From Dillenia suffruticosa (lineage: Eukaryota > Streptophyta > Magnoliopsida > Dilleniales > Dilleniaceae), in contig JAVTVX010000004.1 of assembly GCA_033439265.1 (NCBI GenBank), positions 18,241,701-18,305,700 of the forward strand: 64,000 bases of DNA. The letters run 5' to 3'. This document shows positions 22,157-34,113 of this stretch, piece after piece. The stretch's first letter is position 1. The number at the start of each line of letters is the position of its first letter. The notes below the pieces were generated by a model that saw nothing but the letters and a program-made list of their open reading frames with translations, was not told the origin of the DNA and did no database searches. A program made the translations under genes and the position numbers.

Positions 22157-24427
22157 ATGGGGTCAATTGATCGGAGTTGGATGTTTTGTTGCTTAGGTAA
22201 TGGACACTTAACAAATGAATTTGTTGAGAGTGTTAATAACTTCTTGGATTTTGCATGTTCACAACACAATTTTATGGATGGGTTAAAGATTAGATGTCCT
22301 TGCCATAAGTATCGGAACCATAAATTTTGTTCTCGAGATGATGTCGCAGTGCACTTGTTGTCAAAAGAGTTTGTTAATGGTTACACCATATGGGTTTATC
22401 ACGAAGAAGTAAGAAATGGACAATCATTTGAAGGGGAATCATCTAGACGTAGAGAGCATGTACAAGGTCTATATAGATCCATGATTGTCGATGCATTAGG
22501 CCCTCATTTTGATTGGAATTCGAATCTTGATGACATGAATGTTGAGAATACGGAGCCACCTAATCCAGAAGCGGCAATGTTTTATGAGTTGTTGAAAAGT
22601 GCTGAAAAACCATTATGGAATGTGTGTAAAATGCAGACAACATTGTCAGCAGTTTCACAATTATTAAATTGCAAGTTAGAATTCAACATAAGTGCGGCAT
22701 ATTATGATTGCATTAATGAGATTATACAAACTATGTTACCCGAAGATTCAAAGTTCATATCCAATTTTTACGGAACAAAGAAACTCCAAAAAAAACTTGG
22801 GCTTGGTTATCAGAAGATTGAAATTTGTGAAAATTATTGTATGTTATATTATATAGAATATCGGGGAAAAACCAATTGTTTTCATATGCGGTAATCCTCG
22901 ATATAAACTTCGAAACGTGGGTAGTGGAAAAAGAAAACAAGTATCAAACAAAGTGTTACGATACTTGTCTCTAACACCAAGACTTCAAAGGTTTTACATA
23001 TCAACAGTTACAGTAGAACACATGGCATGACATGCTAGAAATTAACGTACAGACAATGAAGTTGTTACACACTATGCCCATAGTCAAGCATGGGAGCATT
23101 TTGATTCTATTCATCCATCATTCGCCTCTAAAACTCGAAATATGCGCTTAGGTTTATGTACAAATGGATTTAAGCCATTTGGTCAGTCATCTATTCCTTA
23201 CTAATGTTGACCAGTTTTTATGACTATTTACAATTTGCCTGTTTCTAAGTGTATGAAGTAGCCTTTCATTTATATGAGTCTGATAATCCTGGGACCGAGA
23301 AATCCTATTAAGCATATTGATGTCTTTTTGAGACCTTTGATTGAAAAACTGAAAATGTTATGGAGTGATGGAGTTATCACTTATGACATTTCAAGACAAC
23401 AAAACTTCCATATGAGAGCTGCACTTTTATGGACAATAAGTGATTTTCCAGCTTATGCAATGTTGTTAGGATAGAGCACTCATGGAAAGTTTGCATGCTC
23501 TTATTGCATGGAGAATACAAAGTCATTTGTTCTTGCTAATGGTCGAAAGATTTCATTCTTTGATTGTCATCGTCAATTTCTTCCTACTGATCATCCATAT
23601 CGGAGGCAAAGGGATAAATTCTGAAAAGGAACAGTTGGGAATGATGTCCCTCCTCTTTTATCTGGCGATGAGATGTTTTATCGAGTGTCTTCTCTTTTTA
23701 AAATTATCTTCGGAAGAAAATACGATAGACAGACATTTTTAGGTTTTGGAATCGAACACAACTAGGTGAAAAGATGTATATTTTGGGAGTTGCCTTATTA
23801 AAAAATCTTTCTTATTCTCCACAATTTGGATGTGATGCATATTAAAAAAAATGTGTTTAAGAATGTATTTAACACTGTGATGGATATTAAAGAAAAAATC
23901 AAGGACAACGTAATGGCGAGACTCGACTTGGGGTTGTACTGCAAATGACCTGAATTAGAATTGAGAGAAATGAATGGGAGGACTTGGATGCCAAAAGGTT
24001 CATACGCCTTAAATAAAGATCAAATATTACATGTATGCCGATGGCTGAAAAATTTGAAATTTCATGATGGATATGCTTCAAACTTGGCTCGATGTGTGAG
24101 CTTGGAGGATTTCAAATTTTATGGGATGAAAAGTCATGATTGTCACATCTTTATGCAGAGATTGATTCTTATTACCTTCCGTGACCTTGTACCTAATGCT
24201 GCTTGGGATGCTTTAATGGAACACAGTAATTTCTTTAGAGACTTATGTGCGACTGAGTTGCGTATTAATCATATGGAGATGTTGGAGAGAAATATAGTTG
24301 AGACGCTGTGCAAACTTGAGAAAATCTTCCCCCCGTCATTTTTTGATAGTATCGAGCATTTGCCTGCTCACTTAGCTTATGAGGTGAAGGTCAGAGGACC
24401 CGTATAATACAGAAGGATGTACCCATT
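22157..24427 (+). pseudogene. TNP2-type CACTA transposase, degenerate
   Basis: The N-terminal transposase-associated zinc-binding region starts MGSIDRSWMFC and includes CPCHKYRN. A first open segment runs to 22894 and then a frameshift. The catalytic domain continues as MRLGLCTNGFKPFG, GPRNPIKHIDVFLRPLIEKL, DFPAYAMLLG, HGKFACSYCMEN and LDVMHIKKNVF. The end resembles DUF4218 (NFFRDLCATELRINHMEMLE, LPAHLAYEVKV). Family members usually have LGLCTDGF and HIEKN, so an acidic residue is lost at each place (N and K here). At least seven stops or frame changes are visible. The frame is cut at YRRMYPF (24427) by copia LTR sequence. ATG 22157 follows an acceptor-like AG at 22143. Confidence 0.88.
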
Positions 24428-24555
24428 TGTTAGTTTGTTTGAAACCTTCATTGGTATCAGAGATTCTTAAGTAGTTTCTTGCCCCTTCAGTGAATTTAAT
24501 ATATATATGAAAAATGCCATGTGTATTTTTAATGGTGAATTAATGTCAATTTTCT
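24426..24555 (+). mobile_element. Second copy of copia LTR end, primer site and leader
   Basis: This matches 17841-17960. It holds the last 25 bp of the LTR (ending at 24450), the primer site TTGGTATCAGAGATTC and 90 bp of leader. It directly interrupts the TNP2 frame on the left and joins CACTA second-gene DNA on the right, with TCAATTTT shared at the right joint. Confidence 0.75.
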
Positions 24556-25770
24556 GCAATGTTATAGAACTAAAATGTTGGGAAAAATGGTTCCTAGGAA
24601 CTTTTGCCATCATTTCAATAGAAAAACTACGGTAGGTTTTAATGTTTTGACATTTCTTTTGTTGGAAAAGTAAATCTGAGGAGATTTACCTTAAATGTTG
24701 GGAAAGAATACATATATACATTACATATATAGAGAGAGAGGGGGGGAGAGAGGAGATTTCCCTATGTATTATTTAAATGACATTTTACCCTCTTAGTCAT
24801 AAGAACTAACACAATATATCTTTGGCATGAAAGAACAAATGAAATCCTTCGTGAAAATATTTTCTATATTTGTTTTCTTTAATTGTTGTTGCAACATGTT
24901 TTACTTCATGTGTTTTCTTCTACAGAAAAGATTCTATTCGAAACACCAATTGAGGATGATGTTGATACATTTATCCTCAAATCAATTTCTATAGCATTTA
25001 AATACCATAGTTATACTCTTAGAAAAATATTATGATGATGATTAGACTGTTGAGGAGATTTCTGCAAATGTCTCAGAGGGTCACGATCCTCGTGAATAGG
25101 AGGCCATTGTTGCACACTAGTGCTCAACACGTAAAAAGATAATAACATGCTTTATTTAATAAGATTTTTTTTTCTTTTTATATACTTACTATAATAATTC
25201 AAAATATTTCGTAGGAGAAGTCTAAGATAGTGAAGTAGATCTGACTGCAACAAACATATATGTGCTCCGCGGCTCAAAGTTATTTGCGAGGTGGATAAAG
25301 GAATTGATAATTTTTTAAAATACTATTGCTGTATTTAGTAGTATCTTTTTAGTTGCCAACGATTTTATTTTAGGAATAAGAGATAGGATATCCTCTAACA
25401 GATTTGAACCTTACAAAACTACCATATGAGGAAGGATGGTTCATATGTAAATACAAATTTGTCAGTATGATAGTCACATGAATTTTAAATATAATTTATT
25501 TCTAAGCAATTGTGTTGATCTTTTAATGAAACTTTGTGTTGACATTTATATATGTATTTTTTATGTATAGGAACAAATTGATGAAATGATGGCAACTCAA
25601 CAAGTTATCTCAATGCAAGAGTCCATCAATCAAATTGTAAACAGAGTGTTCCTCAAATTACTGGCAAGGAACTTGTGGGAAGAGTTAGAGGTAAAAGGAT
25701 GGGGTCAACATGAAAGAGTAGCCAGGGAAATCGTCATTTTTTCATATAAAAAGCTAACTCTACGAAATAG
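24546..25770 (+). pseudogene. CACTA second-gene (TNPA/Transposase_24-like) fragment
   Basis: The part 24546-25235 is closely repeated at 61029-61768. Near the end a degenerate frame reads EQIDEMMATQQVISMQESIN. After a frame change, PQITGKELVGRVRGKRMGST follows, ending at a TGA near 25709. The GRVRGxxxGS pattern resembles the conserved end of plant Transposase_24-type proteins of CACTA elements. That assignment rests on one motif and on context after TNP2. Frameshifts and stops exclude a working product. Confidence 0.5.
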
Positions 25771-25779
25771 TTAACCAGG

Positions 25780-27226
25780 GTGCCTCATAAATTGAAGAAA
25801 ACAAAAGAAAACTTGAGAAAGAGGATGAAATAGTACTCATGACCGATCTCACTTTCGGTATTGGCATGTGATGTCCACCCCTTAGGCCAGAGATGTCTGA
25901 TAGAAAATTCGAGACCACCACTAAACTTAGCGATATCAAAAATGGAGATAACCAAAATTTGGTGATCGGTAAAACCCGAGAAGGCAACGCGTGAAGTACT
26001 TCGCCACCCAAAGAGAGTGTACACGTGTCTATTTTGGAGAATCCATCTCGACGATGTGTGAGGGCACATGCAGCCTCCATTTCTTCTGGAATTTTCATCA
26101 AAACTAATTTTTGTTCTCTCTGGATTTTTTTTTTATAATTTTTAATTTATTTTCAAATTTCAAAAATAATTTTTCTAGATTTTTAAACTTAAAAATCGTT
26201 TAAAATTATTGAAAAATTATTTTCAATATTGAAAAAATTCTAAAAATTTGTATATGAGTCTAGAAAATTATTTTCTTATTTTTGGCTAATCAAGTGGAAA
26301 TTTGTTTTTCACACTCATTATTTCTTTGTGTTTTTGCTCATTATTTATATTTGAAAATTAGTTTTGTAATATAAAATTGTTTTAAAATTGAATAAATATT
26401 TTAAAAATAATCCTTTAGGATTTATAATAATATTATAGTTAGTTACGTGTCTAACCTAATGTTGTTTTCATTTTTAGTGAAAGTGGTGATAATCGAATGC
26501 ATTTTTAAAAGTCTTTTGGCCTCTGGGGGAGGGAAAGAGATTTGATAATTTTAGAGTATTTGATGAAATTGGATCAAATGTTGATTTACAAAATGAACTC
26601 ATCTCATACTTTATCAGGTCATGTTGAGATTATGGAAGAGAAACATTTGGAATTTTTTCAATTAGGTCATACCATTCGGGGGACGACGTGTACATACCGA
26701 GAAATTTGTTGCCTCCTTATTGGGTTAACATAGTTGATGAATTGCTTGCTAAGAACGATTACATGATTCCTAATGATGTGAGACCATCGTTAATAGAAAA
26801 GTAGAAATAAAAAAATATAGAGACACAAATCAAGAAAATGTTATCTTAAAATATAAATAGTTCCTCACAAGTGGTAAGGAGATTTACTCCTAGGGATAGG
26901 CTATCTAAGAAAATTGTAAATATGATATCCCGAATAGATTTGTCCTGAACAAGATAATTTATTTATATATTTTATTTCGCAGGTTATGATTATTGGCTAG
27001 GAGCGTGATCATGCAAAAGATGAAGTTTTATATAATTTTTTTATTTAAAGTTTCTTTTAAATAGTTGTTGGCTATATTTGTTAAATTATATGATCATGTA
27101 GGGAAAAGAAAACTAGGCTTTATTGAATGAAAATAAATGGATTTGTAGAATTTGAGTAATTCTCATCCAAAATTAAAACATTATTTAAATATTTTGTATG
27201 TTTAAAAGAAAATTTTGGACCGGTAG
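25780..27226 (+). repeat. 1.4-kb direct repeat, copy 2
   Basis: Copy of 18190-19666. It continues uninterrupted through GGACCGGTA into downstream sequence, so it shows the state before the CACTA end joined copy 1. Segments of a short frame (IYKMNSSHTLSGHVEIMEEK) are shared by both copies, but stops break them. Confidence 0.75.
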
Positions 27227-27589
27227 AATCTGAGTAATTCTTATCCATAATTATAAAATTATTTAAATACTTCATATATTTAAGTGTGAGATTTTTTGGT
27301 TGGAAGAATTTGAGAAATTCTCATTGAAAATTTATTGGATTTTGTAATTTTAAATTAAATTTATGATGGTGATCTATTAGGATCATAGATGATGACTGAG
27401 AATCTAGTGAACTTTCGATTCTATACCTAATGTTGACCTATCTTGAATATTAATTTTGAAAAATAAAATTATGTGTATGATATGAACATTAATATTAGTG
27501 TTCACTCTCTTGAAAGGGCTTATGCATGTCATGCAGTACTTTGGTACGGGCAATGTTACTCCGTAGATAAGAGAACAGATGCTTACCAA
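27227..27589. other. No feature recognised between repeat and copia gag
   Basis: AT-rich DNA with short sub-repeats (GAATTTGAG/TAATTCTCATCC motifs at 27160-27330). No coding sequence is supported. Confidence 0.45.
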
Positions 27590-28420
27590 GCATGAAAAAG
27601 GATAAATTCTACTATTCATACAACATTGGTTAGCTCTGTGATTGATGGCATGATTTCTGAGTATGAGCAATATGTGACTTCTCATGATATTTAGGTTTAC
27701 CTCAGAGTAAAATATAGAGGTACCAGTGACTTATTTTAGATAAATGACTATAGAGTTTGATATTGAATAAAAGCAAGGTGGCCACAATATCAAACAATTG
27801 TTAAGAGACGTGTCTAACATGATTAGAGAGTAGTAGGTAGTTAGTCATGTCCTCTCCAATAAATAAAAAATTCAAGTCTTGATCCAATCTTTTCCTGTTA
27901 AGTGAGAGCACCTAAAAGTTAGTTTGAATCACAATAACATTGTGAAAACTTTCTCGGATGTTGCTCTACACACTGAGCTTGGGGATGAGCGGCTTAGTAT
28001 AGCAAGATCTGGCAGGTGATGCTTTTATTGTAAAGTCTAGTTTCAAGAGAGTTTCAGACTTTAAATATGAGAGAGACTAAAACGAAAGCAAGAAAGGAAT
28101 GGAGATTAGGACGGATCATAAAAAAACAATTCAAAATATAAGAAAAGAGTGAGAGACATTTGTGGATTTTCATCAAGTGTCTTCTGGTAGAAGATAGTTT
28201 TATGTGGAGAACAATGCTAGAATGAAGATGAGAGAAGTTGACACTTGTAAATTGAAATTACAAAATGATTGAACTCTCACTTTGCATAATATTTTCTACG
28301 TACCAAAAATTCGATAAAATTTAATATCTGTTCTTATTCTTTTGAAATTTGACTATTTTTTTTTTTAACTTTCAGAGAGACAGGGTGAATTTGCAGTGAT
28401 AACTTATTTGATAACTTATT
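27590..28420 (+). pseudogene. Ty1/copia gag and pre-integrase fragment
   Basis: The degenerate frame shows copia Gag motifs: VYLRVKYRGTS, HNIKQLLRDVSNMIRE, SHVLSNK and EHLKVSLNHNNIVKTFSDVA, then TELGDERLSIARS. Further on, REVDTCKLKLQND, TLTLHNIFYVPKIR and NLISVLIL match the usual gag-pre-integrase start. Several stops are present. It is most likely the internal region of the element whose LTR is at 17355, now about 9.7 kb away because of the intervening CACTA and duplicated DNA. Confidence 0.75.
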
Positions 28421-29044
28421 GGCGTGGTTATCATCCTAATTGTGAGATTATTAAGAAAGGTATCGTAGTTCCTAAATTTATTGTGTTTATTCATTGAGAT
28501 GCACTCGTAAACAAAATCTTTTAATTTTTTAAAAAAAATCACCGTGCTTCAGGTTGTGGCAATTAAATTTAACAGTACCCAAAATAATTTGATTTATGAA
28601 AAACAAGGGTCATTTGCATATATCAGTCTTAAATAGAGGAAACTCCTACAAAATATTTTCCAATCCAGACTACAAGACAGCCATTGAAAAATGTTCCGTA
28701 GAAGTTAGCCATTACTAATGATACAACTTCCATGAAGATTTCCGGTGTCTATCACAAGGGATACAGTTTTACAACAAGTTCAACGCCCCAGATGGATGTA
28801 TGATTTAGCATTCTAAAGAATATCAATTGTTGCGATCCATTAGCATGATGTAAATCTGACTTTGCCCTCTGATCACATTCCTCTAGCTAGCCCTGCATAG
28901 TGCAACAATATATCTTCACTTTGCATTCATTAAGAATCAGGATAAGAATCCAAAAAAGTTCACAAATGACATGCAAAATTTCGATGCACTTGAGACATCA
29001 GTATTGAAGGTTCAATCATAAGAGAGAGAGAGAGAGAGGAATCA
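28421..29044. other. Low-copy sequence, no gene recognised
   Basis: Mixed-composition DNA with a short (GA)n run at 29022-29039 next to the solo LTR. I see no supported ORF. Together with 32836-34113 it may be older host DNA into which the solo LTR inserted. Confidence 0.4.
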
Positions 29045-32000
29045 TGTAACACCGACACTGCGGTATTCGTAGAAGAGTACCATTTTCAAAATATATATAT
29101 ACATATAAAACTGAGATATTCATCAGTTTATTATATAGAGAGAGATTTTATTTATTTAACTTTGATTTTTGATTTTTGGGGTATTTAAATTAAATTTTTG
29201 GTATATTTTAATTTGTCGAATCAACAAATCGAAGTAAACCCCATTCTTATGAAATTCGCATTTCTAACGAAATATGGGTGTGAAAATATATATGCAAAAA
29301 TATATATATAATTATTTATTTAGTAAAAGATAATAATAATTGGAGATGCAACGTTTTGGGGCAAAACGCTGCGTCCCCAAATTGATTTGGGGATTAGGGT
29401 TGGAAACCCTAATCCCTCCATCTCTCTCTCTCTCTCTCTCTCTCCCTGACTTTTCGTTTCTCTCCCAACCGCGGTGCCACTCCTCCTTCACTGTGAGCTC
29501 TGCCGCCAACAGCTCACCACCACCACCATCATCATCTTCACCTTCTTCTCCTTCTTCTCCTTCTTCTTCTTCTTCTTCTTTTCCTCTCGGTTTTTCTCTC
29601 ACAGTTTCTCTCCCCCACGATTTCTCGCGATTGCTCTCCCTTCCCGATCATACACCGCTGCGAGCTCCACCACCAGCGCGCCATCGTACGATCGCCCCCG
29701 CGTACCGCATGCCACTGTGCGTGACTGCCGCTACATCCCGCAAGCGTGTGCCTTTGCAGCGATCGAGCCATAATGCATGACGACCATCTCCTCCTGCAAG
29801 CCTCCGCGAGCGCACCCTAGTGCTTGCAGGCGCTCGAGCCATAGCACGTCTTTCCGCCAGCATGCTCAGTGTAAGCACGAGCACGACCCAATCCGTGACC
29901 AGGCCGTGAGTGCGGGCTAGGCCGGAGCGCATCAGCGCACGAGCACGCACTAGCACACGAGCACACACCAGCCCGCGAGCCACTGCCGGCCAGCAGGCCC
30001 ATGAGTCACAGGCCCGCAGACTCGCAGCCGGTAAGCCCATCAGCTTGCAGGCCTGTCGGCCCGCTAGCCCATTGGCCGGCAGACCCGCGAGCCCATTAGC
30101 AGAAGCCCATTGGCCCATGGACCCGCGAGCCCGCTATAGCCCGCGATGGCCCGCGAGCCCATGACAGCCCACGAATCTCTATGCAGGTGACTGATTTAGG
30201 GTTTTGATTCTAATCTAAGTGTTTATAACCTAACAAATAAATCTTGTCTTGATAGGGAGCGTTTCAGATTTTGGAGGGATCTAGGAGACATTCGGACGAA
30301 GGTTTATGCTCCAGGAAAACCCTAGGTGAGGGATTTCGGACCCATTCAATTTGATTATCTAATTTAGGATAAATTTAAGATAAGAAGTCTTGTATATACT
30401 AGAATGTAGACTAGATTCGAATAGAATGCATTTTCTGACGTTGTATGTGGTTAATTAGATTAAGTGAAGGATTTTTTTGTGCTATTACACGTGTAGAAAT
30501 TTGGCATGAAGTAAAGTGTGTACATATGTGTGTTAATGCATAAAAGAGAGTATGAATGAGTGCAGGATTTCCTGCACTAAAGGAGTCCAACTGTGTACAG
30601 ATTTTTGTGGTGCATATTTTTGTGGTGCATTAGTAACCATATGCGTATAAAATTTAGGGCATGAGCATGAGAAGTTATGGGTATATGTATGGTGATTTTG
30701 AGGTGAAAGTTGTGACCCTATATATGTGCAATGCCTTGGCCTAGTACATCGGAGGGAACCCAAGTATAGCATGTTGTTAGGAGTATTGTGAATGGTGTTT
30801 AATAAGCAAAATGAAGATTTATATGTAGGTATAAGGATGTATGATTGTGTGTTCATGTATTTCCAATATTTGTGTATTTAAGTGACTTGAAAATGTGTAA
30901 ATGATAAGATTTTACAAGAACATGTGCGAGTATGCATATATGGTAGATATATTCTATGGTGTTGCATTGGATAGATGAATATGCATTTGATGGTTAATAG
31001 CATTATGGTTTTATCTTGAGTTGGGTGTTTTCATGGTGTGTACCCTATGTTGCCATTTTGATGATTTAGAAAAGACATTGGAGATATTAATGATGATGTA
31101 AATAGTTGATGTTAGTATCGCATTCATTGCGTTGGGTACCTCTGATAATGTGTGGTTGGAGTTGTTATTTGGATAGTTGAAAGGGATAGTTAAAATGTGA
31201 CCTTTAATTCCCAAATGCTATAACACCTTTAATGTGTTATGTGTAAACTCTTATTGTAATGATATACTGCTTAATCGATTGAGCAGAGCACTCTTTCTTC
31301 ACTTTGTGGTATTATTGGAGAGTGTGCTACCCTCTCCCATATAGTGAGTGGGACTTTGACATCTATTATTGATTGACAAATCATGCTTTATCGATTTTTA
31401 AATGACATGATTTTTATACGTGTGAAAACTAAATGTTTAGATTTTGATAAGTATATATACATATTTTATGACCATTGGAGTGTCTCAACTGCTGATTTTA
31501 TAAATTATGCATCCATGAGTTTGATAATTGATATTGTGCCACCTTTTCACTATATTGGCATATGGTTTTGAATGGATTTAAATAAAATCTTTAGGCTGTA
31601 CACCCGGCCGATGACATGATACAATGCATAGGGCTGTATGCCCGGCCGATGTGATGATATGATGCATGGGGCTACATGCCCGACCGACTTGGTGATATGG
31701 TGATATGCTTCCTATAGCATTCCATAGCTACAAAGGACATTTGGTAGAGGCACCCCTTGTACCCGAATACGCTTCGGCCGGAGGTATCCGCCAGATCGTC
31801 ATGTGTGTGGGTGTTCCAGGTTGACCTTTATCAGAAAGGATGTGAGTTTGCCTCTGTCTAGCACTGGGCATGACATCATACATGGCCGACTATATATATG
31901 TATTATTATTATTAATTACAGGTTAGTTGGAGTAGGCTGTGGCCAACATTGGGGTAGAGAACCAGTATTTGATATTTGTATAGTGAAAAACTCCCAATGT

Positions 32001-32835
32001 GCCCGTCCTTGGTCGAGGTAGACCATTGTCGGGATTGTTTGTTTGGCCGGTTCTACGTATGTGACTTGATACATGGATGGATGCATATGTTATTTCTGAT
32101 GTGTGCCTTGAGATGTGTTTTACATTGAAACAGCACGTCATTTTCGCACAGTCATATTACGTTACATATTTTGACACTTCAAGTTCACCATCGATATTAA
32201 TAGCACGATATCAATCCCCTCACTTGCTGAGTATCCTCCCATAGATACTCACCCCTCACTTTCTCCCGATAGGATTAGTTTTGGACTGAAGAAGAATTAT
32301 TGTATTGCGATGTTGATTTGATAGTACCGGGCTTAGGTATGGATGTTACCATATCTCCTGTTACGATTATTGGAGATTTTAATTTGATAAATATACTCAT
32401 TTATTTATTTTTGGGATGACTGTATAATTTATGTATATTTATTTGTGAAACTCTCATATTTTATTTGTATTGAGGCGATTGTACGTATTTGAATATTACT
32501 TGGGAAAATTATTATATATTATGTAAAATTTTAGGTCCGCTCGGTGTGACGGCTGCTCATGCTCTAGTTGGGCATGATAGTAGAGGTCTGTGATTAGGTT
32601 TGCTTGAAATTTTTATAACCTTGCGTTGTTCTGGATGTTGGCTGTGGCATTGGTTGATTTTGGAGAGGTCGGGATGACCATTTGTATATTTTATAGGATG
32701 AATGTTGATATACAGGTCAAATTGTACTTGGGAGACCTCCGAAATATATGGAGATTCTGCCCGATTTTCTGTAAAAATGCAGTCGACATCCAGGGTAACG
32801 GGTGACTGCTCAGGACCCCGGTTTGGGGCGTGACA
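29045..32835 (+). mobile_element. Solo LTR of a gypsy family related to A
   Basis: The 3,791-bp LTR starts TGTAACACCGACACTGCGG and ends GGGGCGTGACA. It is flanked by the 5-bp target duplication AATCA (29040-29044 and 32836-32840), with no internal region. It has a full U3 like LTR A, an imperfect stem-loop 1 (from 29344), a perfect 11-bp stem-loop 2 (29391-29401/29405-29415) and an extra CCCCAAAT/ATTTGGGG hairpin (29375-29392). Leader-intron signals are donor 30187, acceptor 30267, a 58-nt exon-like segment to 30325 and GTGAGG. A degenerate tandem of GCCCGGCCGATGTGATG units lies near 31600-31700. Confidence 0.93.
29344..29415 (+). promoter_or_regulatory. Stem-loops at predicted start in solo LTR
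   Basis: Stem-loop 1 arms are GATGCAACGTTTT and AAAACGCTGCGTC. The two non-Watson-Crick positions are both what CpG deamination of a perfect stem would give. Stem-loop 2 is perfect (GGATTAGGGTT/AACCCTAATCC) and contains the telo-box AAACCCTAA. Confidence 0.6.
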
Positions 32836-32995
32836 AATCATGCATTTGCAAAATCAACCACATGTATCGTACATATCATTTGCAAAGAACAGATCAACCT
32901 GTGTAGTAACATGAAGTCAGTTAAGGCTACCAATACTAAAAGAAACTGATGACTATACATATGGATATATACATAGAGAGAAGGTGCACGCGCCT

Positions 32996-33026
<31 letters not shown>

Positions 33027-34113
33027 GAGATGAGATGAGGAAGGAGGAACTGAAATAATAGGCAAACAAAAGGAAAGAAAACTAAGAAAAGGGGAGAATA
33101 AAATATTACTAGGACCTTGTCCACAACATGCTACTCCAGATTTGGTCAACTGAATCAAGTTATTAACAACATATATGTTTATACTTCACAGATACCAGTT
33201 TTTGGTACTTCATTTATGATCAGATTGTGCTGCAAACATACTTAAACCGTACATTAATAATTATCAAAGCCTATGTTAGATAGTAACCAGAAAGAGTAAG
33301 CTAATTACAAAACCATCTTTTTTTCTTAACCTTCGCAAGTCCCTATAAATCCAACCTGCTATTATAGATTCGGGCAACTTAATCAAGCAAGTACGTAGAG
33401 AACAATTTGAAAAATTGTGCAAAATGTCCAATATTTCAGATGAAGATATATATTCACATAATATAAGATTATTTTACTTATATATTTAATTTATTATTAA
33501 TGTTTGAATCTTTTGACAAATATTCTTCCATCTTTATAATAGGGGTCTTCGTTAACTATTTGATTTGATGCAATATTTTAGTATATACACAGATGTATAT
33601 AGGTTTATCCTCATGCCTGGTTTTCAATAAAAGGATTATTCTACCAATAAAGACATACATTTCTTAACCAAAAAGAAATTCAAACAGCACCAGATAACAT
33701 AAATACATAATTAAGGGAATGAAGGTGAAGATCAAATCACTAATATAACATGCATGACCTGATCTTCAAATACAACGCCATCTTAAAACTTTTACGGTTC
33801 TATGATTCACAATAAATCAAACAAATTCATAATCAAATGCCATGACAATGCCTCGATCATAGCAACAAGCTACAGATGAAGATAAAAAGAGGGGAAAAAA
33901 GCAGAAAAGTCAAAGAATCAACCCCCTATTGATGAGAATTGTTGGCACAGGTAAGTTTGTCCGATCAAAATCTAAACCCTATATTTTGCTATGCAATGCC
34001 CACATCAAATGTACAGCAAGAAATATATATGCGGCTCTCTTAAAAAACAAGTGTGGAGGAGTTCCTGAGCACATCGGAGCTCTCTATGGCAAATTCAAGC
34101 TCTAGAGAGAGAG
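32836..34113. other. Low-copy sequence between two solo LTRs
   Basis: A (GA)n run lies at about 32997-33021. A CACAG|GTAAGTTTG word at about 33950 looks like a strong splice donor, but no exon frame leads to it that I can support. No other features are recognised. Confidence 0.4.

Noticed and set aside
33945..33965. Strong splice donor CACAG|GTAAGTTTG
   Set aside because: No open exon ends there on a frame I can extend, and no partner acceptor is evident. A single good donor occurs by chance at this length.
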